The notes beneath the pieces were generated by a model. That model was not told where the DNA came from. It ran no database searches and saw only the letters and a program-made list of their open reading frames with translations. Below, piece after piece: positions 1 through 5,097 of a DNA stretch of 33,862 nucleotides. Every line of letters starts with the position of its first letter. Within the stretch, counting starts at the first letter, position 1. The position numbers and the translations under genes were made by a program. The DNA is from an uncultured Rhodopila sp. Its GTDB lineage: Bacteria; Pseudomonadota; Alphaproteobacteria; Acetobacterales; Acetobacteraceae. The DNA is taken from assembly GCA_903851415.1 (NCBI GenBank), contig CAINOE010000091.1:1-33862 (forward strand), read 5' to 3'.

Positions 1-1
1 C

Positions 2-169
2 ATCATCGACCCGACCAAGGTCGTGCGGACGGCGCTGCAGGATGCGGCCTCGGTCGCCGGCCTGCTGGTGACCACCGAGGCGATGGTGGCCGAGAAGCCG
101 GAGAAGAAGGGTCCGCCGATGCCGCCGGGCGGCGGCGGCATGGGCGGCATGGGCGATATGGATTTCTGA
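2..169 (+). CDS. groEL: Chaperonin GroEL, C-terminal end (partial at window edge)
   Basis: This is the last 55 codons of the 60-kDa chaperonin, which with GroES forms the ATP-driven folding chamber of the cytosol. The reading frame begins [15 protein letters not shown], the conserved C-terminal helix of the equatorial domain. It continues through [18 protein letters not shown] and ends in the flexible Gly-Met tail [11 protein letters not shown] and a stop. The 5' part lies outside the window. A strong intrinsic terminator follows after about 28 bases. This copy is taken as the genuine gene because its reading frame is undisturbed up to the window edge, but only the 3' end can be judged. Pieces of the same gene recur seven or more times over the next 5 kb. 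Confidence 0.97.
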   Translation: MIDPTKVVRTALQDAASVAGLLVTTEAMVAEKPEKKGPPMPPGGGGMGGMGDMDF

Positions 170-196
170 TCCGGATCGTTCTGCTGAGAGTACGGG

Positions 197-227
197 AAAG
201 GGCGGCCCGCGAGGTCCGCCCTTTTTT
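197..227 (+). terminator. Rho-independent terminator of groEL
   Basis: A 9-bp stem (AAAGGGCGG paired with CCGCCCTTT) encloses a GC-rich loop and is followed by a T run. It lies 28 bases after the groEL stop codon. Close copies occur at 3368-3397 and 4430-4457, each again behind a groEL tail, so the terminator was duplicated together with the gene end. Confidence 0.85.
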
Positions 228-595
228 GTTGCCGGGGCAGCGGTGATCAGGATACCCGGGATTTCCGGAAGGTTTGGCCGTAACGTGCCCGCGGGTGGTC
301 GCGTCCAATGTTATGTCATGACGGTCGAGTGGCTTGTAGCGGATTTCGCAAAACTCGAGGGGATAACCGAGCCTAATGTGAAACGTATGCCTGCTGTCAC
401 GGCTATCCGGCTTTTGATGGTGTTCTTTGTTCTCGGCCCTAGGGCGGGGGCGGTCGGTGCTGCCACAATCGAGCTGCCGGAGCTAACCCGTTTGAGTTGA
501 TCGAGCTTGACCAGGGGCAGCCGGGGGGCACTGATTGCCCCCGCATAATGTGCACCGCCGGTTCGGCTTAAAGAGCGACGCGGATTGTCATCATC
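228..595. other. Gene-poor stretch with a possible truncated secreted-protein start
   Basis: No complete gene is recognised here. On +, 378-500 reads as 40 residues from a GTG (or an ATG at 387). It has a basic start (KRMP), a hydrophobic core (LLMVFFVLG) and an AxA-like site before ATIELPE, which looks like a signal peptide cut off soon after cleavage. A 7-bp GC hairpin (GGGGGCA/TGCCCCC, 524-542) follows without a T tract. I see no groEL or TA remnant between 228 and 595, so this is the one gap of the array without a recognised module. The signal-peptide reading is weak and rests on composition alone. Confidence 0.3.
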
Positions 596-673
596 GTAGC
601 GGCCGAGAAGCCGGACAAGAAGGGCACGGCGTTACCCTCGGGCGGCGGCGGCATGGGCGACATGGATTTCTGA
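596..673 (+). pseudogene. groEL fragment B (C-terminal tail)
   Basis: Twenty-five codons in frame read VAEKPDKKGTALPSGGGG then MGDMDF and a stop, a slightly diverged copy of the groEL tail at 2-169. It lacks everything upstream of VAEKP. The bases after the stop (TGATCC) match the genuine 3' flank only briefly, and the terminator is reduced to GC-rich remains near 705-722. There is no start codon or ribosome binding site, so this is a scar rather than a gene. Confidence 0.85.
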
Positions 674-741
674 TCCATCGCTTCAGGGTGACGGCGCAAA
701 GCAGGCGGCATCCGGCGGGTGCGGCCCGCTTCGTTATGGAA

Positions 742-843
742 GCTGCCAATAGGCGCCGTCTGAAAAGCAAGCTCCTTGCCGGTTGGGAAAACCTACGCCG
801 CCTCGCCCTTCTTCATAAGCCCTCCTTTCATGCGGTGTTGGCC
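742..843 (-). pseudogene. brnTA deletion scar (brnA reduced to 7 codons)
   Basis: This stretch matches the flanks of the intact brnA at 3457-3756 but lacks nearly the whole gene. The region downstream of brnA is present (CCAATAGGCGCCGTCTG at about 750 and again at about 3411). So are the brnA stop, the AAGGAGG ribosome binding site and the last bases of brnT. On - the remaining frame at 816-793 reads MKKGEAA and stop, i.e. the first four and last residues of BrnA (MKKGN... and ...KGEAA) joined in frame. The likely mechanism is recombination across a short AAGGG homology. The brnT scrap also carries a one-base shift. Confidence 0.75.
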
Positions 844-859
844 TGCTCCGGATGCAATG

Positions 860-958
860 GGCCGTTGCGGTCAGATCCAGGCGCAGATCGCGGAGACCAG
901 CTCCGACTACGACCGCGAGAAGTTGCAGGCGGGCCTGGCCAAGCTGGCCGGCGGCATT
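860..958 (+). pseudogene. groEL fragment C (middle of the protein)
   Basis: The + frame reads [17 protein letters not shown] followed by [16 protein letters not shown], the conserved stretch corresponding to roughly residues 345-380 of GroEL. Similarity stops at GGI, about 20 bases before the convergent stop codon of the higB-higA gene. It begins just after the brnT scrap. There is no start signal and the frame is not continuous with any other groEL piece. Confidence 0.85.
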
Positions 959-977
959 GTTCCTGCGAGCGTCCCGC

Positions 978-1568
978 CTAGGCCGCATCAGGCATCGGCA
1001 CGCGCTGGACTTCGATCCGGTCCGCGTCCTTCATCGCCCGCGCCATATCATAATCCAGTTGCAGCCCCGCCCACGTCTCGGGCGAGCTTCCGAAAGCCTT
1101 CGACAGGCGGATCGCCATCTCCGGGGAAATGCCCCGCCGTCCGTTCACCAGTTCCGATACGGCGTTGCGCGATACGCCGAGCGCCTTCGCGGCGGCACTG
1201 ACGCTGAGCCCAAGCGGATGAATGCATTCCTCAAGCACGATGCGTCCGGGATGCGGCGGGTTTTTCATCGGCATCGCAATCTCCTGATGGTAATCGACCA
1301 AATCCACGTCCAGAGCATCCGGACCATCGAACCTCCAGACGATCCGCCAGTTGGCCCGAACGGTTACCGCCCACAATCCATGCAGATCACCTTTCAAAGG
1401 ATGCGGCCGGAACCCCGGCAGGTTCATGTGGCCGGGGCCGGGGCCGCCGGCACGATCCAGCACCGCCAGGATGTTCTCGACTTTCGACAGGATATCGGGA
1501 CGGATGCCGCTTTTGTCGTCAAGCTCGTAGAGTCGTTTAAGGCCTCGATGCCGAAAGCTCCGGATCAT
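978..1568 (-). CDS. HigB-HigA toxin-antitoxin fusion protein
   Basis: One 196-residue frame holds two proteins that are normally separate. Residues 1-94 are a HigB/RelE-type mRNA interferase ([15 protein letters not shown] start, [35 protein letters not shown] end). Residues 99-196 are a HigA-type antitoxin with an HTH ([20 protein letters not shown]). HigB proteins usually stop right after the DYH end; here that position is CAG (1286-1284), one base from TAG. The antitoxin's AGGAG site and ATG (1274) survive, so free antitoxin could still be made: 1274-978 gives 98 residues. A strong promoter and palindrome lie directly upstream. Family assignment is secure. That the fusion arose by stop loss, and whether it is active, are inference. 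Confidence 0.9.
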   Translation of the reverse strand: MIRSFRHRGLKRLYELDDKSGIRPDILSKVENILAVLDRAGGPGPGHMNLPGFRPHPLKGDLHGLWAVTVRANWRIVWRFDGPDALDVDLVDYHQEIAMPMKNPPHPGRIVLEECIHPLGLSVSAAAKALGVSRNAVSELVNGRRGISPEMAIRLSKAFGSSPETWAGLQLDYDMARAMKDADRIEVQRVPMPDAA

Positions 1569-1608
1569 AGCAATCTGTAGCCCGTAGCCTTTCGCGTGTC
1601 AAGCGAAA
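1569..1608 (-). promoter_or_regulatory. higB-higA promoter with overlapping palindromic operator
   Basis: On - there is a perfect -35 TTGACA (1602-1597), a 17-base spacer and a -10-like TACAGA (1579-1574), then only five bases before the ATG at 1568, which suggests a leaderless transcript. A perfect 6-bp inverted repeat TTTCGC-N7-GCGAAA (1590-1608) covers the -35 box. This is a plausible binding site for HigA autoregulation, as known for the family. Confidence 0.6.
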
Positions 1609-1661
1609 CCGCGGATAACGCACACCGGGTTAGATGCGCCGGCCGATTGGCGGGTCCGGGA

Positions 1662-1952
1662 CTACCGACCAGCGTCCACATGCGCCTTTAGCGTCACCCC
1701 AAGCGCACGGGCCACGCCGAGCAGCGTCGTCAAACGCGGATCGCCGTTCTCGCTCAGGGCTTTATACAGCGCTTCCCGCGTAACTCCCGCCTCGCGCGCC
1801 ACCTCCGTCATACCGCGCGCCCGTGCGATCACGCCCAAAGCCTGACTGACATACCGAGCGTCCCCGCTGGCGAAAGCGTCGTTGAGCAATTCCTCCTGCG
1901 ATTGCGGTGAAGTCAGATACCGGGCGGCATCGAACGGTTCAGTCCTGGCCAT
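1662..1952 (-). CDS. HigA-family addiction-module antidote (copy 1)
   Basis: A 96-residue antitoxin of the small antidote family paired with Gp49-like toxins. It has an N-terminal toxin-binding stretch (MARTEPFDAARYLTSPQS) and a C-terminal HTH (MTEVAREAGVTREALYKAL, then DPRLTTLLGVARALGVTL). The ATG at 1952 overlaps the toxin stop (TGATG), the usual coupled toxin-first order. It is nearly identical to the copy at 4473-4763: one internal difference (R11 against L11) plus changes in the last five residues. The partner toxin has been damaged (next entry), so this may be an antitoxin kept after loss of its toxin. Confidence 0.9.
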   Translation of the reverse strand: MARTEPFDAARYLTSPQSQEELLNDAFASGDARYVSQALGVIARARGMTEVAREAGVTREALYKALSENGDPRLTTLLGVARALGVTLKAHVDAGR

Positions 1953-2254
1953 CAATCATCCTCCAGTTCCGCCGCCAGGGCCTTGGCCCTGAAGATGTCC
2001 CGCGACTGCGATCGCTTGTTCCCGCCGCACAGCAGAATGATGAGCACCTGTCCACGCTGCACGAAATAGACTCTGTAGCCGGGCCCGTAGTCGATCCGTA
2101 GCCCGCAGACGCCTCCCCCGACGGGTTTCGCATCGCCGATGAGCCCGGACTGCAAACGCACGATCCGCTGCCGGTCCCCGAGGCCGCCGAGCCATTCCCG
2201 GAAAATTGGCGTCTGCCGGACTCCGGTGACGTGTGAACTATAGATTACGGACAA
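1952..2254 (-). pseudogene. HigB/Gp49-like toxin (copy 1), damaged
   Basis: The frame matches the PF05973-type RelE/HigB toxins: VRQTPIFREWLGGLGDR, KPVGGGVCGLRIDYGPGYR, VYFVQRGQVLIILLCGG and RAKALAAELEDD. Compared with the copy at 4724-5062 it lacks seven codons after LGDR (21 bases, in frame), removing part of the second helix. The base triplet that is GTG in copy 2 is GTC here, so the normal start is lost. Only an upstream TTG (2254) could start it. The promoter TTGCAC-N17-TATAGT is still present. I judge the toxin probably inactive. The sequence differences are certain; inactivity is inference. Confidence 0.75.
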
Positions 2255-2265
2255 TCGCCGTGCAA
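2237..2265 (-). promoter_or_regulatory. Promoter of decayed higBA copy 1
   Basis: On - TTGCAC (2265-2260), a 17-base spacer and TATAGT (2242-2237). The same promoter occurs with identical spacing in front of copy 2. The -35 box touches the first codon of groEL fragment D on the other strand. Confidence 0.55.
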
Positions 2266-2350
2266 GGATCGCGTTGACGACAGCCTGCACGCCACCCGCG
2301 CGGCGGTCGAGGAAGGCATCGTTCCGGGCGGCGGCGTCGCTCTGGCGCGG
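2264..2350 (+). pseudogene. groEL fragment D
   Basis: In the + frame the sequence reads [18 protein letters not shown] then [11 protein letters not shown], corresponding to roughly residues 393-421 of GroEL (apical to intermediate domain, including the conserved GGGVAL loop). It is bounded on the left by the higBA promoter and on the right by about 95 bases of unassigned DNA leading to the VapB-like antitoxin. The 2264-2510 segment as a whole is paralogous to 4104-4306. Confidence 0.85.
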
Positions 2351-2413
2351 ACCAGCATCCGAACAAAAGCCGCGGGCTCGTCGCGACATCTGCGAACGCG
2401 ACATCTACGGACG

Positions 2414-2443
2414 CTGGCACTCAAGGACGTTATCGCCTATAAC
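2414..2443 (+). promoter_or_regulatory. Candidate promoter of the VapBC-like pair
   Basis: CTGGCA (2414-2419), an 18-base spacer and TATAAC (2438-2443), followed by six bases and the ATG at 2450. Transcription would begin at or near the start codon, giving a leaderless message. The related region at 4215-4252 keeps CTGGCA but has lost the TATAAC box. Confidence 0.45.
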
Positions 2444-2449
2444 TTGTGC

Positions 2450-2692
2450 ATGTCCAATGCAGCCCAATGGAATGTGGTCGTCTCCCGCCAGACGGATCAG
2501 GCCGTACGCGAATTCCTGGCCGGGGAGGCGGCCGGGGAGGCCCGCGATCTGTCCTCGTTCGTCGAGGACGCGGTGAGGTCGCGCATGTTCGAACTTTCGG
2601 TTGCCCGGGCCCGCCAGCGGACGGCGCATCTCAACCCCGACGAAATCGACGCACTCGTCGATGAGGCCGTGGAGTGGGCGCGGCGGCCGTGA
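2450..2692 (+). CDS. VapB-like antitoxin of a PIN-toxin pair
   Basis: An 80-residue acidic protein ([20 protein letters not shown] start) with a ribbon-helix-helix-like N-terminus ([16 protein letters not shown]), a [10 protein letters not shown] helix and a C-terminal acidic tail ([19 protein letters not shown]) of the kind that wraps a toxin. The stop codon directly abuts the ATG of the PIN gene, so the two are translationally coupled. An upstream TTG (2444) would add two residues, but the ATG fits the promoter geometry. The first 17 codons recur with changes at 4253-4303, fused to a groEL tail. The assignment rests on context and fold-like features. Confidence 0.85.
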   Translation: MSNAAQWNVVVSRQTDQAVREFLAGEAAGEARDLSSFVEDAVRSRMFELSVARARQRTAHLNPDEIDALVDEAVEWARRP

Positions 2693-3103
2693 ATGCGCGT
2701 CGTCCTCGACACCAACATTTTGTTGAGTGCCCTGATCTCGCGCGACAGCCCACCCGTGCGGATTTATCAGGCGTGGCGAAACGGCGATTTCGATCTGATT
2801 ACGACTGGCATTCAGTTGGAGGAGCTCCGCCGCGCCAGCCGCTATCCAAGGCTGCGGGCGATACTTGAATCGCACCACGTTGGACGGATGATCAACCATC
2901 TTCATCGTGCGGTGGTCGTTGATCGCCTCCCGCCGCTGCACGAGGCCGACGATCCGCATGATTCCTGGTTGCTTTCGCTTGCGGACGTCGGGAAAGCCGA
3001 TTTCCTTGTAACCGGCGACAGGAAGGCCGGCATACTCAGCCGCGGAAGTGTTGCCAGCGCGCAGATCGTCACCGCGACCGCATTTTCCAAACGTTTCGAC
3101 TAG
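2693..3103 (+). CDS. PIN-domain toxin (VapC-like endoribonuclease)
   Basis: A 136-residue PIN protein of the PF13470/TIGR00305 type, which cuts RNA with a Mg-dependent acidic centre. Visible features are the first strand with its Asp (RVVLDTNILLSALIS), the middle acidic helix (QLEELRRASRYPRL) and the terminal pair EADDPHDSWLLSLA and FLVTGDRK. The length and order of motifs are normal and no key acidic residue is missing, so this is the one toxin of the array that looks fully intact. Its start directly follows the antitoxin stop. About 30 bases downstream begins groEL fragment E. Confidence 0.9.
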   Translation: MRVVLDTNILLSALISRDSPPVRIYQAWRNGDFDLITTGIQLEELRRASRYPRLRAILESHHVGRMINHLHRAVVVDRLPPLHEADDPHDSWLLSLADVGKADFLVTGDRKAGILSRGSVASAQIVTATAFSKRFD

Positions 3104-3133
3104 TCGACCCGGAAGAGGCGCTGCACGTTCGAG

Positions 3134-3340
3134 GGTGCCGGCAAGAAGAACGACATCCAGGGCCGCTGCGGACAGATCCGGGCACAGATCGTGGAGACCA
3201 CCTCGGACTACGACCGCGAGAAGCTTCAGGAGCACCTGGCGGAGCTGGCCGACGGCATCGCGGTCATCCGCGTCGGCGGCAGCACCGAGGTGGAAGTGAA
3301 GGAGCGCAGGGATCGCGGCATGGGAGATATGGATTTCTGA
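3134..3340 (+). pseudogene. groEL fragment E: middle segment joined in frame to the DMDF tail
   Basis: Sixty-eight codons read without interruption. [20 protein letters not shown] and what follows up to VEVKERRDR correspond to roughly residues 335-395 of GroEL; directly after them comes GMGDMDF and the stop. About 130 codons of the normal protein are missing at the junction, yet the frame is kept and the normal 3' flank and terminator follow. There is no start codon: an upstream TAG lies at about 3102. It is an internal-deletion derivative of a groEL copy, not a functional chaperonin. Confidence 0.88.
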
Positions 3341-3367
3341 TCCGGTTCGTTCTGCTGAGACTACGGG

Positions 3368-3397
3368 AAGGGCGGGCCGCGAGGTCCGCCCTTTTTT
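3368..3397 (+). terminator. Duplicate of the groEL terminator (behind fragment E)
   Basis: AAGGGCGG and CCGCCCTT enclose a loop and are followed by TTTT. The sequence between the fragment E stop and this hairpin is almost identical to that between the real groEL stop and its terminator. Confidence 0.8.
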
Positions 3398-3456
3398 GTT
3401 GCCGGGGAGCCAATAGGCGCCGTCTGAGAAGCAAGCTCGTTCCGGGTTGCGGAAAC

Positions 3457-3756
3457 CTACGCCGCCTCACCCTTGTTCTTGCGCCGAATCTCTCTGAGCA
3501 TCGCCGCCCGCAGGGTTCGGTTCATGCGCGTAAGATGCCCCGGACCCTGGGCTTCGAACCAGGCCAGCACATCGGCATCGATCCGCAAGGTCTTTTGCAA
3601 CTTCCTTGGTTTATAGAACTGCCCGCGCACGGCCCCGGACCAGTCCCGCACCTCCGGGATGTCCGACGTGTCGATCGTGTCGTCAGGCATGGCTTCCAGA
3701 GCCGCCAGTTCCGCCGCCAGATCGGGTGGCAGCGGATCAGAATTGCCCTTCTTCAT
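3457..3756 (-). CDS. brnA: BrnA antitoxin
   Basis: A 99-residue BrnA-family antitoxin (PF14384). It has an acidic proline-rich N-terminal part (PLPPDLAAELAALEAMPDD, then DIPEVRDWSGAVRGQFYKP) and a C-terminal ribbon-helix-helix DNA-binding part (LRIDADVLAWFEAQGPGHL, TRMNRTLRAAMLREI). The ATG at 3756 is chosen because AAGGAGG lies four bases upstream; the ATG at 3771 has no such site. It overlaps the end of brnT by 20 bases, the normal toxin-first arrangement. BrnA neutralises BrnT and represses the operon in known systems. Here the toxin is frameshifted, so the antitoxin may be kept alone. A copy deleted to seven codons lies at 793-816. Confidence 0.9.
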   Translation of the reverse strand: MKKGNSDPLPPDLAAELAALEAMPDDTIDTSDIPEVRDWSGAVRGQFYKPRKLQKTLRIDADVLAWFEAQGPGHLTRMNRTLRAAMLREIRRKNKGEAA

Positions 3757-4028
3757 ACGCCCTCCTTTCATGCGGTGTGGCCCGCCGGGCCGAGATGATC
3801 CTGCCTTCTTCCTCCCCGTCCGGCTGGCTCACGGGTTCGGTATGCACCACGAACAGCGTGACGTGGCTGTCCGCGCTCGGCTTCCCGACCGACTGCCATC
3901 GTTCCTCGTGCGGATAGTGATCCAACCTGGTCGCGATCCCGGGGTCGCCAAAGATCCGTTCGGCCAGCGAGAAGCTGACCATGTGATTCAACAGGTTTGT
4001 CCGAGCCTTTTCCGGGTCCCAACTCCAT
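3737..4028 (-). pseudogene. brnT: BrnT toxin with N-terminal frameshift
   Basis: From 4021 down, one frame of 94 residues plus stop gives a typical BrnT ribonuclease (PF04365): WDPEKARTNLLNHMVSFSLA, ERIFGDP, EERWQSVGK and the signature [19 protein letters not shown]. The natural ATG at 4028 (ATG GAG ...) is in a different frame. Compared with the usual MEFEWDP start, bases are missing between codons 2 and 4; a five-base loss would fit. Translation from that ATG runs out of frame. A TTG at 3991 could restart, but without the first helix. I infer an inactivated toxin beside an intact antitoxin. A sequencing error is possible. Confidence 0.78.
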
Positions 4029-4103
4029 CGCGCCGCCGGTTGTTCCGCCGATCTCGATTTGTAGCGCCATTAGTGTAGCTACGAGTTGCTCCGGAGGCAA
4101 CGG

Positions 4104-4170
4104 GACGACACGCGCGCGGCGGTCGAGGAGGGCATCGTTCCGGGCGCCGGTGTCGCGCCGGCGCGGACCT
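4104..4170 (+). pseudogene. groEL fragment F
   Basis: The + frame reads [21 protein letters not shown], a diverged match to the part of groEL seen in fragment D (GGG changed to GAG, VAL to VAP). The DNA after it up to 4252 is paralogous to 2351-2449, so fragments D and F belong to one duplicated block that also carries the antitoxin start. Confidence 0.75.
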
Positions 4171-4252
4171 GCAAACCGAACAAAAGCCGAGGGTTCGTCG
4201 CAGCATCCGCAATCGCTGGCACTCAAGGACGGTATCGCCCAGATCTTGTGCA

Positions 4253-4306
4253 TGTCCGACGCAGCCCAATGGAACGTGGCCCTCTCTCGCCAGACGGACG
4301 AGGCCC
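4253..4306 (+). pseudogene. VapB-like antitoxin stub
   Basis: The first 17 codons read MSDAAQWNVALSRQTDE, matching the start of the antitoxin at 2450 with four changes (and Ala for Val at residue 18). The match then ends and groEL tail sequence follows immediately in a different frame. The TATAAC box of the intact copy is not kept upstream. It is a truncated antitoxin created by a junction with a groEL piece near a shared GAGGC. Confidence 0.75.
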
Positions 4307-4399
4307 GAGGCGATGGTGGCCGAGAAGCCGGAGAAGAAGGGCCCGCCGATGCCGCCGGGCGGCGGTGGCATGGGCGGCATGGGCGATATGGATTTCTGA
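4307..4399 (+). pseudogene. groEL fragment G (C-terminal tail)
   Basis: Thirty codons in frame read [19 protein letters not shown] then [11 protein letters not shown] and a stop. At the protein level this is identical to the last 30 residues of the genuine groEL end at 2-169, so it is the least diverged of all the pieces. It follows the antitoxin stub directly and is followed by a copy of the groEL terminator. The near-perfect identity suggests either a recent duplication or gene conversion with the genuine copy. Confidence 0.88.
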
Positions 4400-4429
4400 T
4401 CCGTTTCCCCGCGCTGCTGGGGCTATGGG

Positions 4430-4457
4430 AAGGGCGGGCCGTCAGGTCCGCCCTTTT
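4430..4457 (+). terminator. Duplicate of the groEL terminator (behind fragment G)
   Basis: AAGGGCGG and CCGCCCTT enclose a ten-base loop and are followed by TT then ACGG, so the T tract is shorter than in the other two copies. It lies between fragment G and the convergent antitoxin gene and could serve both strands. Confidence 0.7.
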
Positions 4458-4472
4458 ACGGTGGCTCCGGAA

Positions 4473-4763
4473 CTACGGTCTGGCTTCCACGCGGGCCTTC
4501 AGCGTCACCCCAAGCGCTCGGGCCACGCCGAGTAGGGTCGTCAAACGCGGATCGCCGTTCTCGCTCAGCGCCTTATACAGGGCCTCTCGGGTAACCCCCG
4601 CCTCGCGCGCCACCTCCGTCATACCGCGCGCCCGTGCAATCACGCCCAAAGCCTGGCTGACATAGCGAGCGTCTCCGCTGGCGAAAGCGTCGTTGAGCAA
4701 TTCCTCCTGCGATTGCGGCGAGGTCAGATACAGCGCCGCGTCGAACGGTTCAGTCCTGGCCAT
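4473..4763 (-). CDS. HigA-family addiction-module antidote (copy 2)
   Basis: A 96-residue antidote with a C-terminal HTH (VAREAGVTREALYKAL), almost identical to the protein at 1662-1952. Differences are confined to residue 11 and the last five residues (ARVEARP against AHVDAGR). The ATG at 4763 lies inside the end of the toxin frame: the toxin runs 40 bases into this gene because its stop is lost. The toxin partner here is better preserved than in copy 1. The antitoxin would bind the toxin and repress the shared promoter at 5069-5097. Confidence 0.92.
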   Translation of the reverse strand: MARTEPFDAALYLTSPQSQEELLNDAFASGDARYVSQALGVIARARGMTEVAREAGVTREALYKALSENGDPRLTTLLGVARALGVTLKARVEARP

Positions 4764-5062
4764 CCGTCATCCTCCAGTTCCGCTGCCAGGGCCTTGGCCC
4801 TGGAAGTGTCCCGCGACTGCGATCGCTTGGACCCGCCGCAAAGCAGAATGATCAACACCTGTCCACGCTGCACGAAATAGACTCTATATCCAGGCCCGTA
4901 GTCGATCCGCAGCTCGCAGACGCCTCCCCCGACGGGTTTCGCATCGCCGATGAGCCCGGACTGCAAACGCACGATCCGCTGCGCAATGCGCTCGACTGCA
5001 CGCCGGTCCCCGAGGCCGTCGAGCCGTTTGCGGAAAACCGGCGTTTGCCGGACTTCGGTCAC
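4724..5062 (-). CDS. HigB/Gp49-like toxin (copy 2)
   Basis: A 112-residue RelE-superfamily toxin (PF05973 type, ribosome-dependent or free mRNA cleavage). It contains VRQTPVFRKRLDGLGDRRAV, ERIAQRIVRLQSG, GGGVCELRIDYGPGYRVYF, LLCGGSKRSQSRD and RAKALAAELEDD. I start it at GTG 5062, which aligns with the usual Met of the family and sits six bases after a TATAGT box with no Shine-Dalgarno, implying a leaderless message. The stop present in copy 1 (TGA) is GGA here, so the protein gains GWPGLNRSTRRCI and overlaps the antitoxin gene by 40 bases. The core is full length, so this toxin could be active. The same frame stays open upstream to 5764, but that part is not toxin. Confidence 0.85.
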   Translation of the reverse strand: MTEVRQTPVFRKRLDGLGDRRAVERIAQRIVRLQSGLIGDAKPVGGGVCELRIDYGPGYRVYFVQRGQVLIILLCGGSKRSQSRDTSRAKALAAELEDDGWPGLNRSTRRCI

Positions 5063-5097
5063 CTGTGAACTATAGATTACGGACCATTGCCGTGCAA
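5059..5097 (-). promoter_or_regulatory. higBA copy 2 promoter and small palindrome
   Basis: On - TTGCAC (5097-5092), a 17-base spacer and TATAGT (5074-5069), then six bases to GTG. A palindrome TCAC-N2-GTGA (5059-5068) overlaps the start codon and is disrupted in copy 1. It is a candidate operator for the antitoxin. Confidence 0.55.

Noticed and set aside
3048..3299. An 83-codon frame on + overlapping the PIN gene end and groEL fragment E
   Set aside because: It is the wrong frame; the same DNA reads as conserved GroEL sequence in another frame.
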